From assembly GCA_030704615.1 (NCBI GenBank), contig CM060734.1, positions 37,154,042 through 37,218,041 of the forward strand: a stretch of DNA of 64,000 nucleotides, given 5' to 3'. Shown in pieces: positions 10,737 through 21,800 of the stretch (positions are counted from its first letter, which is position 1; each line of letters opens with the position of its first letter). The notes beneath the pieces were generated by a model that worked only from the letters and a program-made list of their open reading frames with translations, was not told the DNA's origin and did not search any database. The stretch is from Takakia lepidozioides (Eukaryota; Streptophyta; Takakiopsida; Takakiales; Takakiaceae). Both the position numbers and the translations under genes were made by a program.

Positions 10737-12893
10737 CTGTCCTGAGCTCCACAGTGTACATCCACACTGAAACCATCACCAGTATGTGTTAGACCTTGTA
10801 TCATCACAGCTAGGTCCGCTTTCGCCCATGGAGGGTTCAACACACTCTCCATCTCTGGCCATCTTGGACTTGTCTGTGTAACCATGAGTGAGGAGCGGAG
10901 CAGCAGCAGGTTTCTCATCAGCATTGACCCACAGTGCCTCATTGCTGCTCGTGCTTCAAATCTGGTCCTCTAGGATGGATCTGCATGCTCCAGTCCATAC
11001 CCGCTTCAGCTATCCCTGCCTTGACAAGAAAAATGACTATATGCCTCTGCAGACCAAGACGACCAACAATTCACAAAACAAACAACAACGCATACCAAAT
11101 TACAGTATGGACTTGGTTGCAAGAACAAATATGTGTATGTGAGAGAGACATACTGACCAGCAGCAGCTTATGGGGTCTCAACCATCCCCAGGGTATGGAA
11201 AAGTAGGCCAATATTGTCATGCTGCTCACACACAGTAAAGAAAACAATTAACTGACAAGGGATCGGATATTGATGAAGGGCTGGTATTGACAGCTATGCG
11301 CCTATAATTGCACTGCCAATTGCATATTAGAAGAGATCATGCCCACCGATTTAAGCCTTTTAATGAAATCAAGTTGGCATGTGGTGGCATCACTTAGAAG
11401 CCAGACATCTAATTTCCAGGGATGTGTCCTTCAGTCAAAGCAGTTTAATGCCATCTGTTCGTTTCCATTTCAGTCAAGTGCCAAGGGGACGTAGGCCCTT
11501 CAGATCATCCTTGGGAGAGAGAGAGAGAACAGTCCTCAAGCCTCTGATTTTCAGGTTTCCAAATTCTGCCTACTATACAAAGACAGCAAAGCACATGGAC
11601 CAGAACATGTGAAGGTGCGAGCATATATACTTCAGCTTGTTGCTATTGCAGGACCTAGCACAATATGTCATCAGTTAGTCTGCCAACAAGAGTCATGCTT
11701 CATTAACAGGAACCTTCATGGATTAGGTGAACCAAAAGTTGTGTTGCTAAAGGATCTTAACTATATTCAAGGAAAAAGAGAGAGATTATGGGCACTACTG
11801 TGAATTTGGAAGAAAGTTTCTCACTGCATCATGCAGTAACAGGAATTCACCTTATCAACTTGATTGTCCAACCCTTGACTGGGGTTCGAAATACATTCAT
11901 CCCAAAGCTTGTCCTCGTCTCTATTTTGGCCTTTTGGGTACTTGCCTGCAACCCCAGGAGTAGGAGCATGTCAAAAACAGACAGACCGAACAGAGATCCA
12001 CCAGACAAGCCAATTTGAATAGCCCCAAGAAGGTGGGGTGCATGTTAGTTCTGCAAGCCCCATGTGGAAATCTAAAAGGAAGGCTCGGAATAAGGGGCAA
12101 TAATATAAAGGGGGAAACTCGAATTCATAACCTGCTCCATAAGATTCACAATTATCACCTCAAATAAGGTACAGTGGTCAACATGCTCATACCAAAACCA
12201 AACCATCCATTGATGGAGGATGGAACAAGCCTTAAAGGAAGGATCATTCTGACCCAATACTAATAGCACTAAATAAATAGCATATGGAAAGAGCCATCCT
12301 TGCGAAGTGCTTGCATGTAACTTACTGGACAACGTAAACAATGCTGTGGGAAGACAAATCGCCATTACAACCTAATCCATCCTACAGTTTCACGATACTT
12401 ACCACTAGCTGCTTCCAGATCGTCGCATTGGCCATCTACCTCCGCAGGTTTTGTGGATTTCAGTCCACAGTGCCTCAATTGCACTCTTATGCTTAAAATC
12501 TGATTCTTTAGAATGACTCTGCACCCACACCCCATCCCTGTTGATCCAGCACTCCTCCTCTAGCTTGCAATAGATGAAACTCATGTGAAGGCCGTTGAGT
12601 TACATAGCCGATCACAGTGTGATGATAAAGCACCCCAACGTATACACAAAGCTTTCGTTACTTTGCGAGAATGTTCTCAGTGCTTCTTTCTGCTACAGGA
12701 GACGAGGCATCTACCTTATTATCACAATCACCCCACCAGTGACTGAAATTAGAAATATGTTCGCTCCAAAGCTCCTCCTTGTCTGCAACGTTGCCTTTTG
12801 GGGACTTGTGTCCATCGGCAACTTCCTTGGTGAATATAACGGCCAGTGAACGTAATAACCCCTCATTGTTCTCCACCTCTAAGTGAACTCCTT
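10737..12893 (-). pseudogene. OSB-type PDF-motif exons upstream of, and in phase with, the PPR exon
   Basis: Four exon-like blocks run towards the PPR exon. A (12715 to about 12893) has KEELWSEHISNFSHWWGDCD before donor GTAGAT. B (12403-12518) has SDFKHK and IEALW before donor GTAAGT. C (11851-11945) has KYPKGQNRDEDKLWDECISN between acceptor TTGCAG and donor GTGAAT. D (10737-10980) has GPDLKHE and NEALWVNADEKPA. A+B and C+D each match the two halves of the PDF motif of plant OSB proteins, which bind single-stranded DNA in mitochondria and plastids. Introns are 196, 457, 870 and 160 bp. Exon B carries one extra base in an A-run; without it the phases B to C fit exactly. Exon D has at least two small frameshifts, but its last frame joins the PPR ATG in phase. 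I therefore call the PDF part decayed. An upstream OB fold was not found. Confidence 0.65.
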
Positions 12894-13197
12894 GCTCATA
12901 CTCCTATCCATACACCTGGTCGGCTGATCTCCACTCCCGCTTGAAACTGGTCGAGACAAATCTCAATGCAAACGCGTCTCGAAAAATGCAGGAAGCGTAC
13001 AGATCGTCCACCCCACACGTTCTCACAACTCTTTCAGCCCAGGGCAGAGTAGCCTGGGCCCGAATTCTATGACAACACCCGGGATTCCTCCAGAAAGTAA
13101 GAGCGCTCCCCGACCATAGTCTTCAAACCCTACGCTGAAGTGTGCTCACTGATCTCCAAACCCTTGATGCTGCAAACCCTAGAAGACGACTACCTAT
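12894..13197 (-). promoter_or_regulatory. Putative leader/promoter of the PDF-PPR gene with AAACCCT boxes
   Basis: Three copies of AAACCCT (telo-box type; AGGGTTT on the minus strand) fall between 13125 and 13182, in the position expected for a minus-strand transcription start. An ATG on the minus strand at 13115 opens a frame of only 16 codons, so the true N-terminal exon was not resolved. Telo-boxes are common near starts of plant housekeeping and organelle-related genes. Confidence 0.4.
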
Positions 13198-13332
13198 TAT
13201 TATTATTATTATTATTATTATGCTTCCGAAACTATTTTTTTCCCTTCAATAATTCTAATAAAGTTTTCCCAGGGTTGCAGGCTCTGTCCCCTGTTAAGCA
13301 AAAAATAAAAATAAAAATAAAAATAAAAATAT
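13197..13332. repeat. Two microsatellites: (TTA)n and (ATAAAA)n
   Basis: A TTA trinucleotide run lies at about 13197-13221, and an AAATAA-type run at about 13299-13332. They lie in the AT-rich spacer between the divergent genes. Confidence 0.9.
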
Positions 13333-13559
13333 AATGAAAATGCAAAATTTGGCCTACTGTGGATCCTTTTTTTAAACAATTGTCGTTCTCCTTACAATAT
13401 CCAAATAATAACTTATATCTGGTGTGAATAATGTATATTGCCTATATATATGAGAGAACTGTCAATTTCAGTAATTAGTCGACACTTTTTTCCTAGATTT
13501 CACCAAGTTTGGAAAGTGAAACTGCCACCCTTTTATTTGCCTACAATAAGTTGACAAAT

Positions 13560-13930
13560 TAAGTTTTTGAAAAGGGTGGTACGTGGAAGGGGCTGTAGTT
13601 CTACCAGGCACGGTAAAAAGGGGTACTCACTTAGGGTTTCACTTTCTCGTCTCCCGTTTCTTCGTGCTTGTCTTCCCTCCTGTGCTCGCGCACTAGGCCC
13701 TCGTTGCACCTCCTTGCGAGAACGTTGTTACCAAGTCAGTGTGCATAATATGTCTCGGTCTTTTCGCTGTGCATCTGCGGCAGCTCTGTGGCCCTCCAGA
13801 CTGTTTATGTCGGGGGCGTGAGAGCGTCAGGGCCTGTGTTGGATGGCGGGCTAATTCGTCTGGTGCAATAAGAGTGCGGGAGTATAAGGAAGGGACGAGG
13901 GTAAGGAGAGGTGGAGATCTTTGTTGAACG
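13560..13930 (+). promoter_or_regulatory. Putative ATXR3 transcription start and untranslated first exon
   Basis: The block shifts from the AT-rich spacer to GC-richer sequence. It contains TTAGGGTTT (13631-13639), a pyrimidine-rich stretch typical of plant starts, and a good splice donor (GAGG|GTAAGG, near 13899). The nearest good acceptor ahead of the coding sequence is CTGCAG at 15845-15850. This would make a 5' UTR intron of about 1.95 kb. Inferred, not proven. Confidence 0.4.
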
Positions 13931-15850
13931 ACATTATGTGGCTTTGGAAATTCCTGATTTGCTGAGAACGCTTCTTTGTGGTGAGATGTTTTACCCGCAA
14001 CCCCCCCACCCCACGCCCCCACCCCCCGGGGCTTTCTGCAGTTGTTTACGACGCATGTAAAGATTGATGTGCGTACGTGGGAAGCTCTTTTTTTAATTTT
14101 CTGTTCATGTGTGATTCTGCAGTGCTTCCGGTATGTGTCCATTCTGAAGTGTGTGTTATTCAACAGTCATATGGTGATGAGCGATTGTGACCACCCAGAT
14201 GTTGTGAATTGGTGATACATAGGTCAAGTTGTAATAAAAGCATGTTTCTTGGGACGGAAGGAGTTGTTAGGCTACTTGCATTCTGTCTTTGGTGTCGTTA
14301 TTGACTTTGTGCCTCCCTCGTCAGTATTCCGTACGATGTCAACTCTCGATTCTTTAGTTCAGATCCTGGAAAATAGATACTTATTAGAAGCTTTGTAGGT
14401 ACTGTTCTTTTTACCTATGAACCTCTGCCCTGGAAGTCATTAACAAGCTAAATTATGTTGTGGTTGTTATTTGGTATTAATGTGACACTTAACATGTAAG
14501 ACAAGCTCAATTCAATTCTCTGGAAGTCATTACCGATTGGCTGTGATGGGCTCCTAGTCATGTTATCTTCCCCGTGTTGTCTCCTGTCGATATATGGTCA
14601 GGCCTCAATCAGTTTATGGAGTAGCTTTGGCAGGGTGTTTTTACGTTCTGTAAACTCCCTTTTGCACGTCACCTTAGTGGCCTTTTCCAGGGTTTGGGTT
14701 CCATATAGTTTTGACCTGATTCTTTAGTGATGGGGTCTTCTAGCACTGTATTTACATTTTTCAATTATCATCTTCCCAAGGTTATTACTTGAAGATACAT
14801 GTACTGTACAGCCCGCGGTCTTTTTTGCAGGCAAGTAATTTGCTAGGTCTAATCAGATAAGCACAGGGGCGCCATATCATATATTAACTCTGTCGAAGCT
14901 ATGAGCGCATGTGATGCCTACAAGGGCAAATGGAAAATGGCTCATTTTAGTGTGACATGACTTGGAATGCAGCATACTTAAAAGGAAATACTTTGATGCA
15001 ACTCACACAACCATGCACAGCAAGCTGGTTTCCATTTGTCAGAAATTGTTTAGTTTAGATTTCAGTGTCTGTTAGCTTTTACTGGAGCAGGAAGAGGGGA
15101 AAGTAAACAGAGATTGGTACCTGGCAGGAAAACTCACAGGAAGTACACTTCCAGTTTTTGTACCAGGAGTGTCAGGCAGTATGAAGTTACCTGGAAGAGA
15201 CTGTCACGGTGGCTGACTTGAGTGGTGGCTGCCTGACTTGGTGTGTTCGATTTCTCTTTTCCCCTACAGTTTGTGAGCTGAAATTTAACCCTAGCATGAA
15301 GGGCGTTTTTAGCTGGAGAGTGAACTCGACATCCTCGAATAATCAACCCATGAAATGTAACATGGTACATTTTACCTTCAGGTTTTGTTGGGATTTTGTC
15401 TTGAGAAGGGGACGAGTGCCCTTAATAACTTCTGCAGAGGAGTGAGGGTGGTGAAGAGAGGGGAGAATATAGAAAAGTGAAAGAAGAGTCTTCCAAGTAG
15501 GAAATGAAGACGAATATTTCAAATTGATTGTCATTTGGTATCGACTAAGAACTGGGACCAAAAGGTTTGTGTGGGCAGGTGTTACCCAAAATGAAAGATG
15601 TTAGATCCTGAAGAGAAGTGGGAACGACAACTATGGTATTATTTTTAAGTGTTTTTTTAATATGCTCTAGGTGAAATTACTACTGTGTGTGGCTTGCTGG
15701 TCTTGCACATTGGTGATGACAGTGAACAACTACCCATGAATTTGCAGTAATTGAGGACATTAGGAACATCAGCACTAACAGCCTCTGTGGCTTAACTTTT
15801 CTCTCAGGTGTCCAGAATGGTTTTAAGGTGATGCAAGTTTCCAACTGCAG
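13931..15850 (+). other. Presumed 5' UTR intron of ATXR3, no other gene seen
   Basis: About 1.9 kb without a convincing coding frame. It has a poly-C stretch near 14000 and T-rich segments typical of plant introns. An in-frame TGA at 15829 precedes the ATXR3 coding sequence. Confidence 0.4.
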
Positions 15851-15873
15851 CAGTGGCTCAGTGTGTGGGGAGT

Positions 15874-18800
15874 ATGGATAGACATAGAGGTTCAATTGGG
15901 CTTCAATCTGAAGAACGTCCCCATTTGGGGCAACAGCCATTTGATCGCGGTCGAGCATGTTTTGAATGTGGACAGCTGGGGCATCTAGCAAGAGATTGCC
16001 TACAGAGGATCAGCAGGGGTTATGGCGGGAGGCCAACCGGACTGGTGGGAAGGGCTTTCGTACAAGGATGGGGAAACCAAATCATACCAGGTTTTCGCCA
16101 GTCGTCTACACAAGGAAGGGAGCATGGGTACTTGAGTAGGGATGATGGTCACAGGGGTTGGCAGCAAGACACCAATTATGACCGTGGAGAGACTTACAAC
16201 CCTGGGTCTAGAGGAAGGGAACCAGAAAGTCGACATTCAACACCTGTTCACAACAGGGTGAGGGACAGGGATAGGGAAAGGAAATCAGGTGGGCCTGATA
16301 CTGGTTCTCAGCCTCAAGTCCAATCTGCATGCAATCGACCTTCTGAGCAAAGTGCTGAAGGAGAGTATAAGAAACCTAGGAACAGCGGTTTTGATGTAAA
16401 ACCAGATACCGTAAAGATAAAGGATGTGTCAAATGGTGACATAGCAGCTCGAATATCTCCGAAGGCTGCTCTAGGTAGTTGTGATCAGGAAAGAGGTCGT
16501 GAAGACGGAGGACGGATTAAAAAAGAAAAGATTGTGGTGGAGGCAGGTGGAACTGCTCCGTTAGACTTGCACCCGGGAGACTCAAAGGATAGTGAACAAG
16601 TAGAGAGGGGAAGTGACCCCGAGGAAAGAACTGGAAGGCTTGCATCGGCATCTTTGGATCTGAACAAGGATATATTGAGAGCCAGCAAAGATGAGTCTCC
16701 AAGCTCTTGTCAAGGTAGGGACTCCAGAGCAGCAAACAGAAAGGGTGCTAATGAATGTCGGCCACATTCTGCGAGGCCTGGTCATGGTGGGGCAGGAAGG
16801 GAGGAAGTTCGTGCTTCTTCACATCATGGTGCAGGTGGAGATTCTGTTTTGCGGGACGATAAGAGTAACCATGCAACAACTGCAGGTCGGCGAAGCTCTC
16901 GGTGGGACAGTGGCAGAGAGGGATGCTCGGTTATCAAGCAATCTGCCAGTGACAGGGATAGAGAAGCCAGGATGTCTTCCCAGCCTGCAGTTCGAGAACG
17001 CATATCTGGCCGGGATAGTGTTATTGATAGGAAGATGGTACTTGATGGGGATGTTTGTGGGGACTATCAGACTCGTGCTAAGGGGAGAGTTGGAATGAAT
17101 GAGAGAGAGGGATCATGGCAAAATGCTGGGAATGGATCTTCATGCTGGGATAAAGGCCCTCCACGAGGGAATGAGCCTATTTGGTGCAATGATCAAGACA
17201 AGCGGTCACGGCAACCTTCAGAGACTGCTTCTCCTTCCACATCCGGCTGGGGCAAAGGAAGGTTGGGTGGGAGGGACAAAGAAGGTACAACTGATTGGTG
17301 CCCTCGTTATGGAAGCCGAGAGGATAATATGGACAGAGGCTCAAACCACGCTGCAGTAAAAGAGTCAGACCGGGATGGAGTTGGAGTAGAGAGAGGAAAT
17401 ACACGGTGGAGCACCCTAGAGAAAAACGGAATGCGGCGTAGTTATCCAATTCGCAATGGGTATGGAAGTCGGTGTGGTGATAATAACTGCTGGAGGGAAG
17501 CTGGTGATCGAGATCATGCGTCGCGTGTTCATAGCACAGAGCGGAGATCGCAATCACACCAAAACTGGGAAGATCAGCAACAGGTGGGAAGTCCATGCCA
17601 TGACAGCAATGGAAACCAGTGCCGTCCCTGCAATGACCCTGCACCCAATGTGGGTGCAGTGAAGCCCCATGAAGTAGAGGGCCCTGTATCCATGGCTGTG
17701 TCTCCTGTCCCTCCTTCTCGTCCTCACTCAGCTATCGAGTGGCATCCTCTTACACCATCAGGTACACAATGCCCACAGGCATGGACTGGAGGTCCACAGC
17801 CACCTGATCAAAAGTCACAAGGGGAAATAGAAGTCCAGAAAAGCAACGGGTGGTGTTATATTGATAGAATGGGTGTTTTACAGGGACCGTTGGACCTTGT
17901 GGAGCTGAAAGGTCGGCAGCTACAGTCGGACCATATGGTATGGCTCGAGAGAAGCAATGAGGTGGTTACTCTTGAGCATGCAAAATCTCCTCACCACTGC
18001 AGCCCCCGAGTACCCTCTCCGGGATTGTCGACAGTTTCATCACAAGGTCAACCACACCCTGAGCCTCAAAGTATTGCGTCAGGCTATGGAGATCTGAGCT
18101 GCCAAGTGGCGGCAGGTACTGATTTGAATGTATCTGCGATATGGAAGGATTTTCATATCGACGAGCGGGTTGACAACTTAATGCGGAACTTCCCACTAGT
18201 CGCTGGCAGGGAACAGGAGACTGTCTCTGGTATGCTCCCACACCCTTTCATGCATCTTGATCTGGTGGTGTGGCAACACTGTTGGACATCAGGGTATGGT
18301 AAAGCCAAGGTTGGAATGCTTTTACAATTATCTTATTTGAGGGTTTTCACAGATGCACAAGTCAAATTGGGGTTTCTGTCCGAGACTCTTAATGAAATCC
18401 ATGACAACATCAATGAAGTGAGTGAAATGGCAGGGTTCTTAGAGCTGACAGTAGGTCATTGCATAGTATCAAATTCATGAAGCTTCAATGCAAGTTTCAA
18501 GTTTCACGGACCTTGTTTAGCTGAGTGTGGCATCTGCTAAACAATCTCAGCCGTGGCCCCTGTTGGACCTTGTACGGCAAGTGCCTTTGAGCATGTGCTG
18601 AGTTCCAAGGCATAGTATGGTGCGGCAAGTTTTTCGAACCCATGGTTGTCGGCATGTTCTAAAAGGCAATTGGGGTTTGAGTTATTCCAAGCTGCTTCAT
18701 TTTGTTGCGGAATAAACTCAGTAACAGAAAAGGTCAGGGAAGCTTCTCAACTGAGCACTAGTCTCATATGGCGGGAAAGATGTTCGCCCCTCTTTCCCAA

Positions 18801-21800
18801 TCTGTATTGAGCTTCTGTTAGAAACAAGAACAATCCACACAGACCGAAAATGCAACTAGGGTGATTGAGCCAAGTGCTCTCTTAGCAGAGAAGTAAGAAT
18901 GGGAAAAGTACTCCCCTCACATGGTCTTAGTGACTGTATGTATAAAAATTTCAACGGTACATCACAGTTGAGCCAACCAAGAAATTCCCTGTTCATTTGG
19001 ATCTAGTTTTTTCTCCATATTACGCAGTGCTTTCTACCAGTGAAATGTTTTAGTTCGGGTCACATATACCTTGTAGTGTGAGCACTTCTCAAATTGATTG
19101 AGCTCATGTTCTCAATTCTCCTATGTTAGTTTTTTGTACGTCTGAATTGTAGCAACTGCTTCTTAAGCCGAGGATATGTTTTTGTCTGTCCACAGAGGCA
19201 TTGAAGAGTGCATCACGGCGTGTTAGTGAGGAGTTGGAGTTCGAGTCAGAAGGTGGGCATTGTAGGAAAGGCCTGAATCTCAGTTAGTCCTCCATTTCCC
19301 ATGTCTTTTTCTCTTTGATACTGCATTCGGGTAGGAATTGCAGAAGGTTATTTGGCGGTATAAATGATAATTACATGACACAGGTTAATCCTCTGAGATG
19401 AAGATAGACTAAGTGGAATAGCACATTGCATAGGACAAATCTTGAGTGGTGCAGATCTTCTCTCAGCTTTGTCACAGCCCTTAAATAAAAAGACTTCTGA
19501 ACAGGCTGCACAAGGTTGAAGTTCAACTGAAAGTTGGGCTGCCTATCAGTACGGTAAATGAAAAGATGTTGGAAAAAGGGAGACCTGTGTGGGCATGATA
19601 GTGAGGATTGTGAATGCAAAGTAAGGGGTGCAGTGGGTGGAGAGGCTCTTTGAAGTATTTAACAGATAGTCCCTGTACCTCTTTGCACTCAGTTCAAGAT
19701 TGATGGTAAGGGTCAGGAGCTTTCTAGAGGAATTTCAGAATGCCACTATCAAATTTATTCTCTAAAATTAGTCCACTACTGGAGTGAGCCTTCTGTGACT
19801 ACAGCTCCCCTGCTGCTCCTCTCCCCGTCTCCTCCCCTTTCCTGCTACCCTGCATAATGGCCAAGTCCACCATAAGCAATGTCTCTCTTGCTCTTCCACA
19901 AGACAGTGTGTATGCGTATGCACACAGATGGAACTGCTGTCATACTTCTCAGTTTGGAAAATAGTGGATATTTAGAGCTGATTTGCTCTTTCTGTGTCTG
20001 TTGTTTGACAGACTCACCCAGGTCACATGGTGGGTTTGCCAATGTCAGCGAGCAGTGGAAAGATGGTGATTATGGTATCGGACCTGCAGGTTTTGCATTT
20101 GATTCACAGATTTCCTCCGGAGTTGGTCTCAATGCTGAGGTCAAAGCTGAAGTTAGTGAGAAAATATCCTTGGAGTTGACAGCAGAAGTTGTTCTGCCTA
20201 TGGGACCATCTCCTGCGGGTGCACATGTTTTCAATACTCACGTGAAGAACTTGCACTGCTGGAAGTACCCCTCAGCTGGTGGTGACTGGAGACTAGTTCC
20301 AGCAGAGAGATGTGAACTGTTCGGGCCTTCCTCAGAGAAGCTAGTGATGAGAAAGGAGGTTTTGAACAGCAATGTAGTTCAAGTTGGGCGGTCCGGTCTG
20401 CCTGATCCTCGCAGGCACGCTGATGAATGCCAAATGGAGGATGGTGAGCCTCTGAAACTGGACCTACCCCGTTGGGCCTTGAGGCTCCTTGAAAAGGTGG
20501 AGAATATAGCTGATGATCATCATGCACATTATAGTCATCCTTCTGCAACCACACCTAAGGGACATGTGTCTACTCCCAAGTCTCATCTCTCTACACCTGT
20601 TTCTTACCTATCTACGCCCAAAGGTGCTGTTCTCACCCCTAAAGTCTCCAAGGGCTCAGCTGTGGGAAATAAGCCATTCACCGGAGTGAAAGGACCTGGG
20701 AATGCAACAAGCTTGGCTAAGTCAGTAGCGCCACCAAGACAGCCTATCCCAACAGCTGGCATCAGACAGAAGCCCGGAGGTGCATCTAAGAGGGGGGAGA
20801 CTCAGTCAGCATCGAAGCAGGATCCTGCTGTTGTCCCAAGTAAACCTGGTGGGGTTCTGGGGAATGATGTGAAGGGTAGATGTGGTGGTGATCACAGTGA
20901 TAGAACAGGCATCCAGAATCATTCTTTGCTGTTGAGTTCCTCAACAACCGCCCCCAGCTTCTCCCCCAATGCAAGCCTGGAGAATATTGCTTCCTTTGAT
21001 ACCTCCTTTCACAGAGCATCAGGAACTGTAGACTGTGTGGAAGGGAAAAAAGCTGCAGTCGTGCTACGGAGGCATGAGCTACGACTTGAAGAGGGATTCT
21101 GGCACTACTTGGGTGCAGCAGGCCATGAAATGGGTCCTTTCTCCATGTCTTCTCTTCGGTCCATTGTCGCAGAAGGAGGGCTTCCTGACGGTGCAAGTGT
21201 GTATAGAAAGACTGATGATATTTGGGTGCCTGTTTCCTCCCTCCATCATTTTCCCTCTCAAGATGCTTGCTTCTTAAGGCACCGATTTGGGGCCACTCTA
21301 TGTGCAGCGCTGCCGATGGGGTATCATTGTCAGGGTGAGGTGGAGACTCTAGCAGGGCAGAACTGTTTCTCACAGGGTGGGTTCAATGGGTCTCGTGGGA
21401 ATCAAATGCCATATTCAAGCCTGGTTACTGAGGAGAGTCGATACAGTCCTTCGGAACCTTTGCCACCAGCTGTCAGTCCTCCTAGGATTGCTCCATCAGC
21501 AAATGTCGATCAGAGGACATGTGTACCTGGTGCAAGTTCTCAGGGGTGCATTGCATCCTGGATTTTCCATGATGAACACCCACAGTTTCTTGGGTACACT
21601 AACGGAAAACTGCATGAGCACGTGATGAAATCATTCAAAGGAATTTTTGCAGGGTTCTTAAATGATGCATTGGTGATGTGGTTGAGTGAGAAGCAGTCAG
21701 GACTGTTGACAGCAAGTGTGCCTCCTGTAGCAGCACCTGCGGCTCTAACAACCAGCCCAGCAACAATCACCTCTGCTGCTGCGACATCTGTGTCACCCCC

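Noticed and set aside
16691-17662. Alternative frames inside ATXR3 exon 1
   Set aside because: They are shadows of the low-complexity, charged N-terminal region. Only the frame from 15874 links in phase to the next exons.
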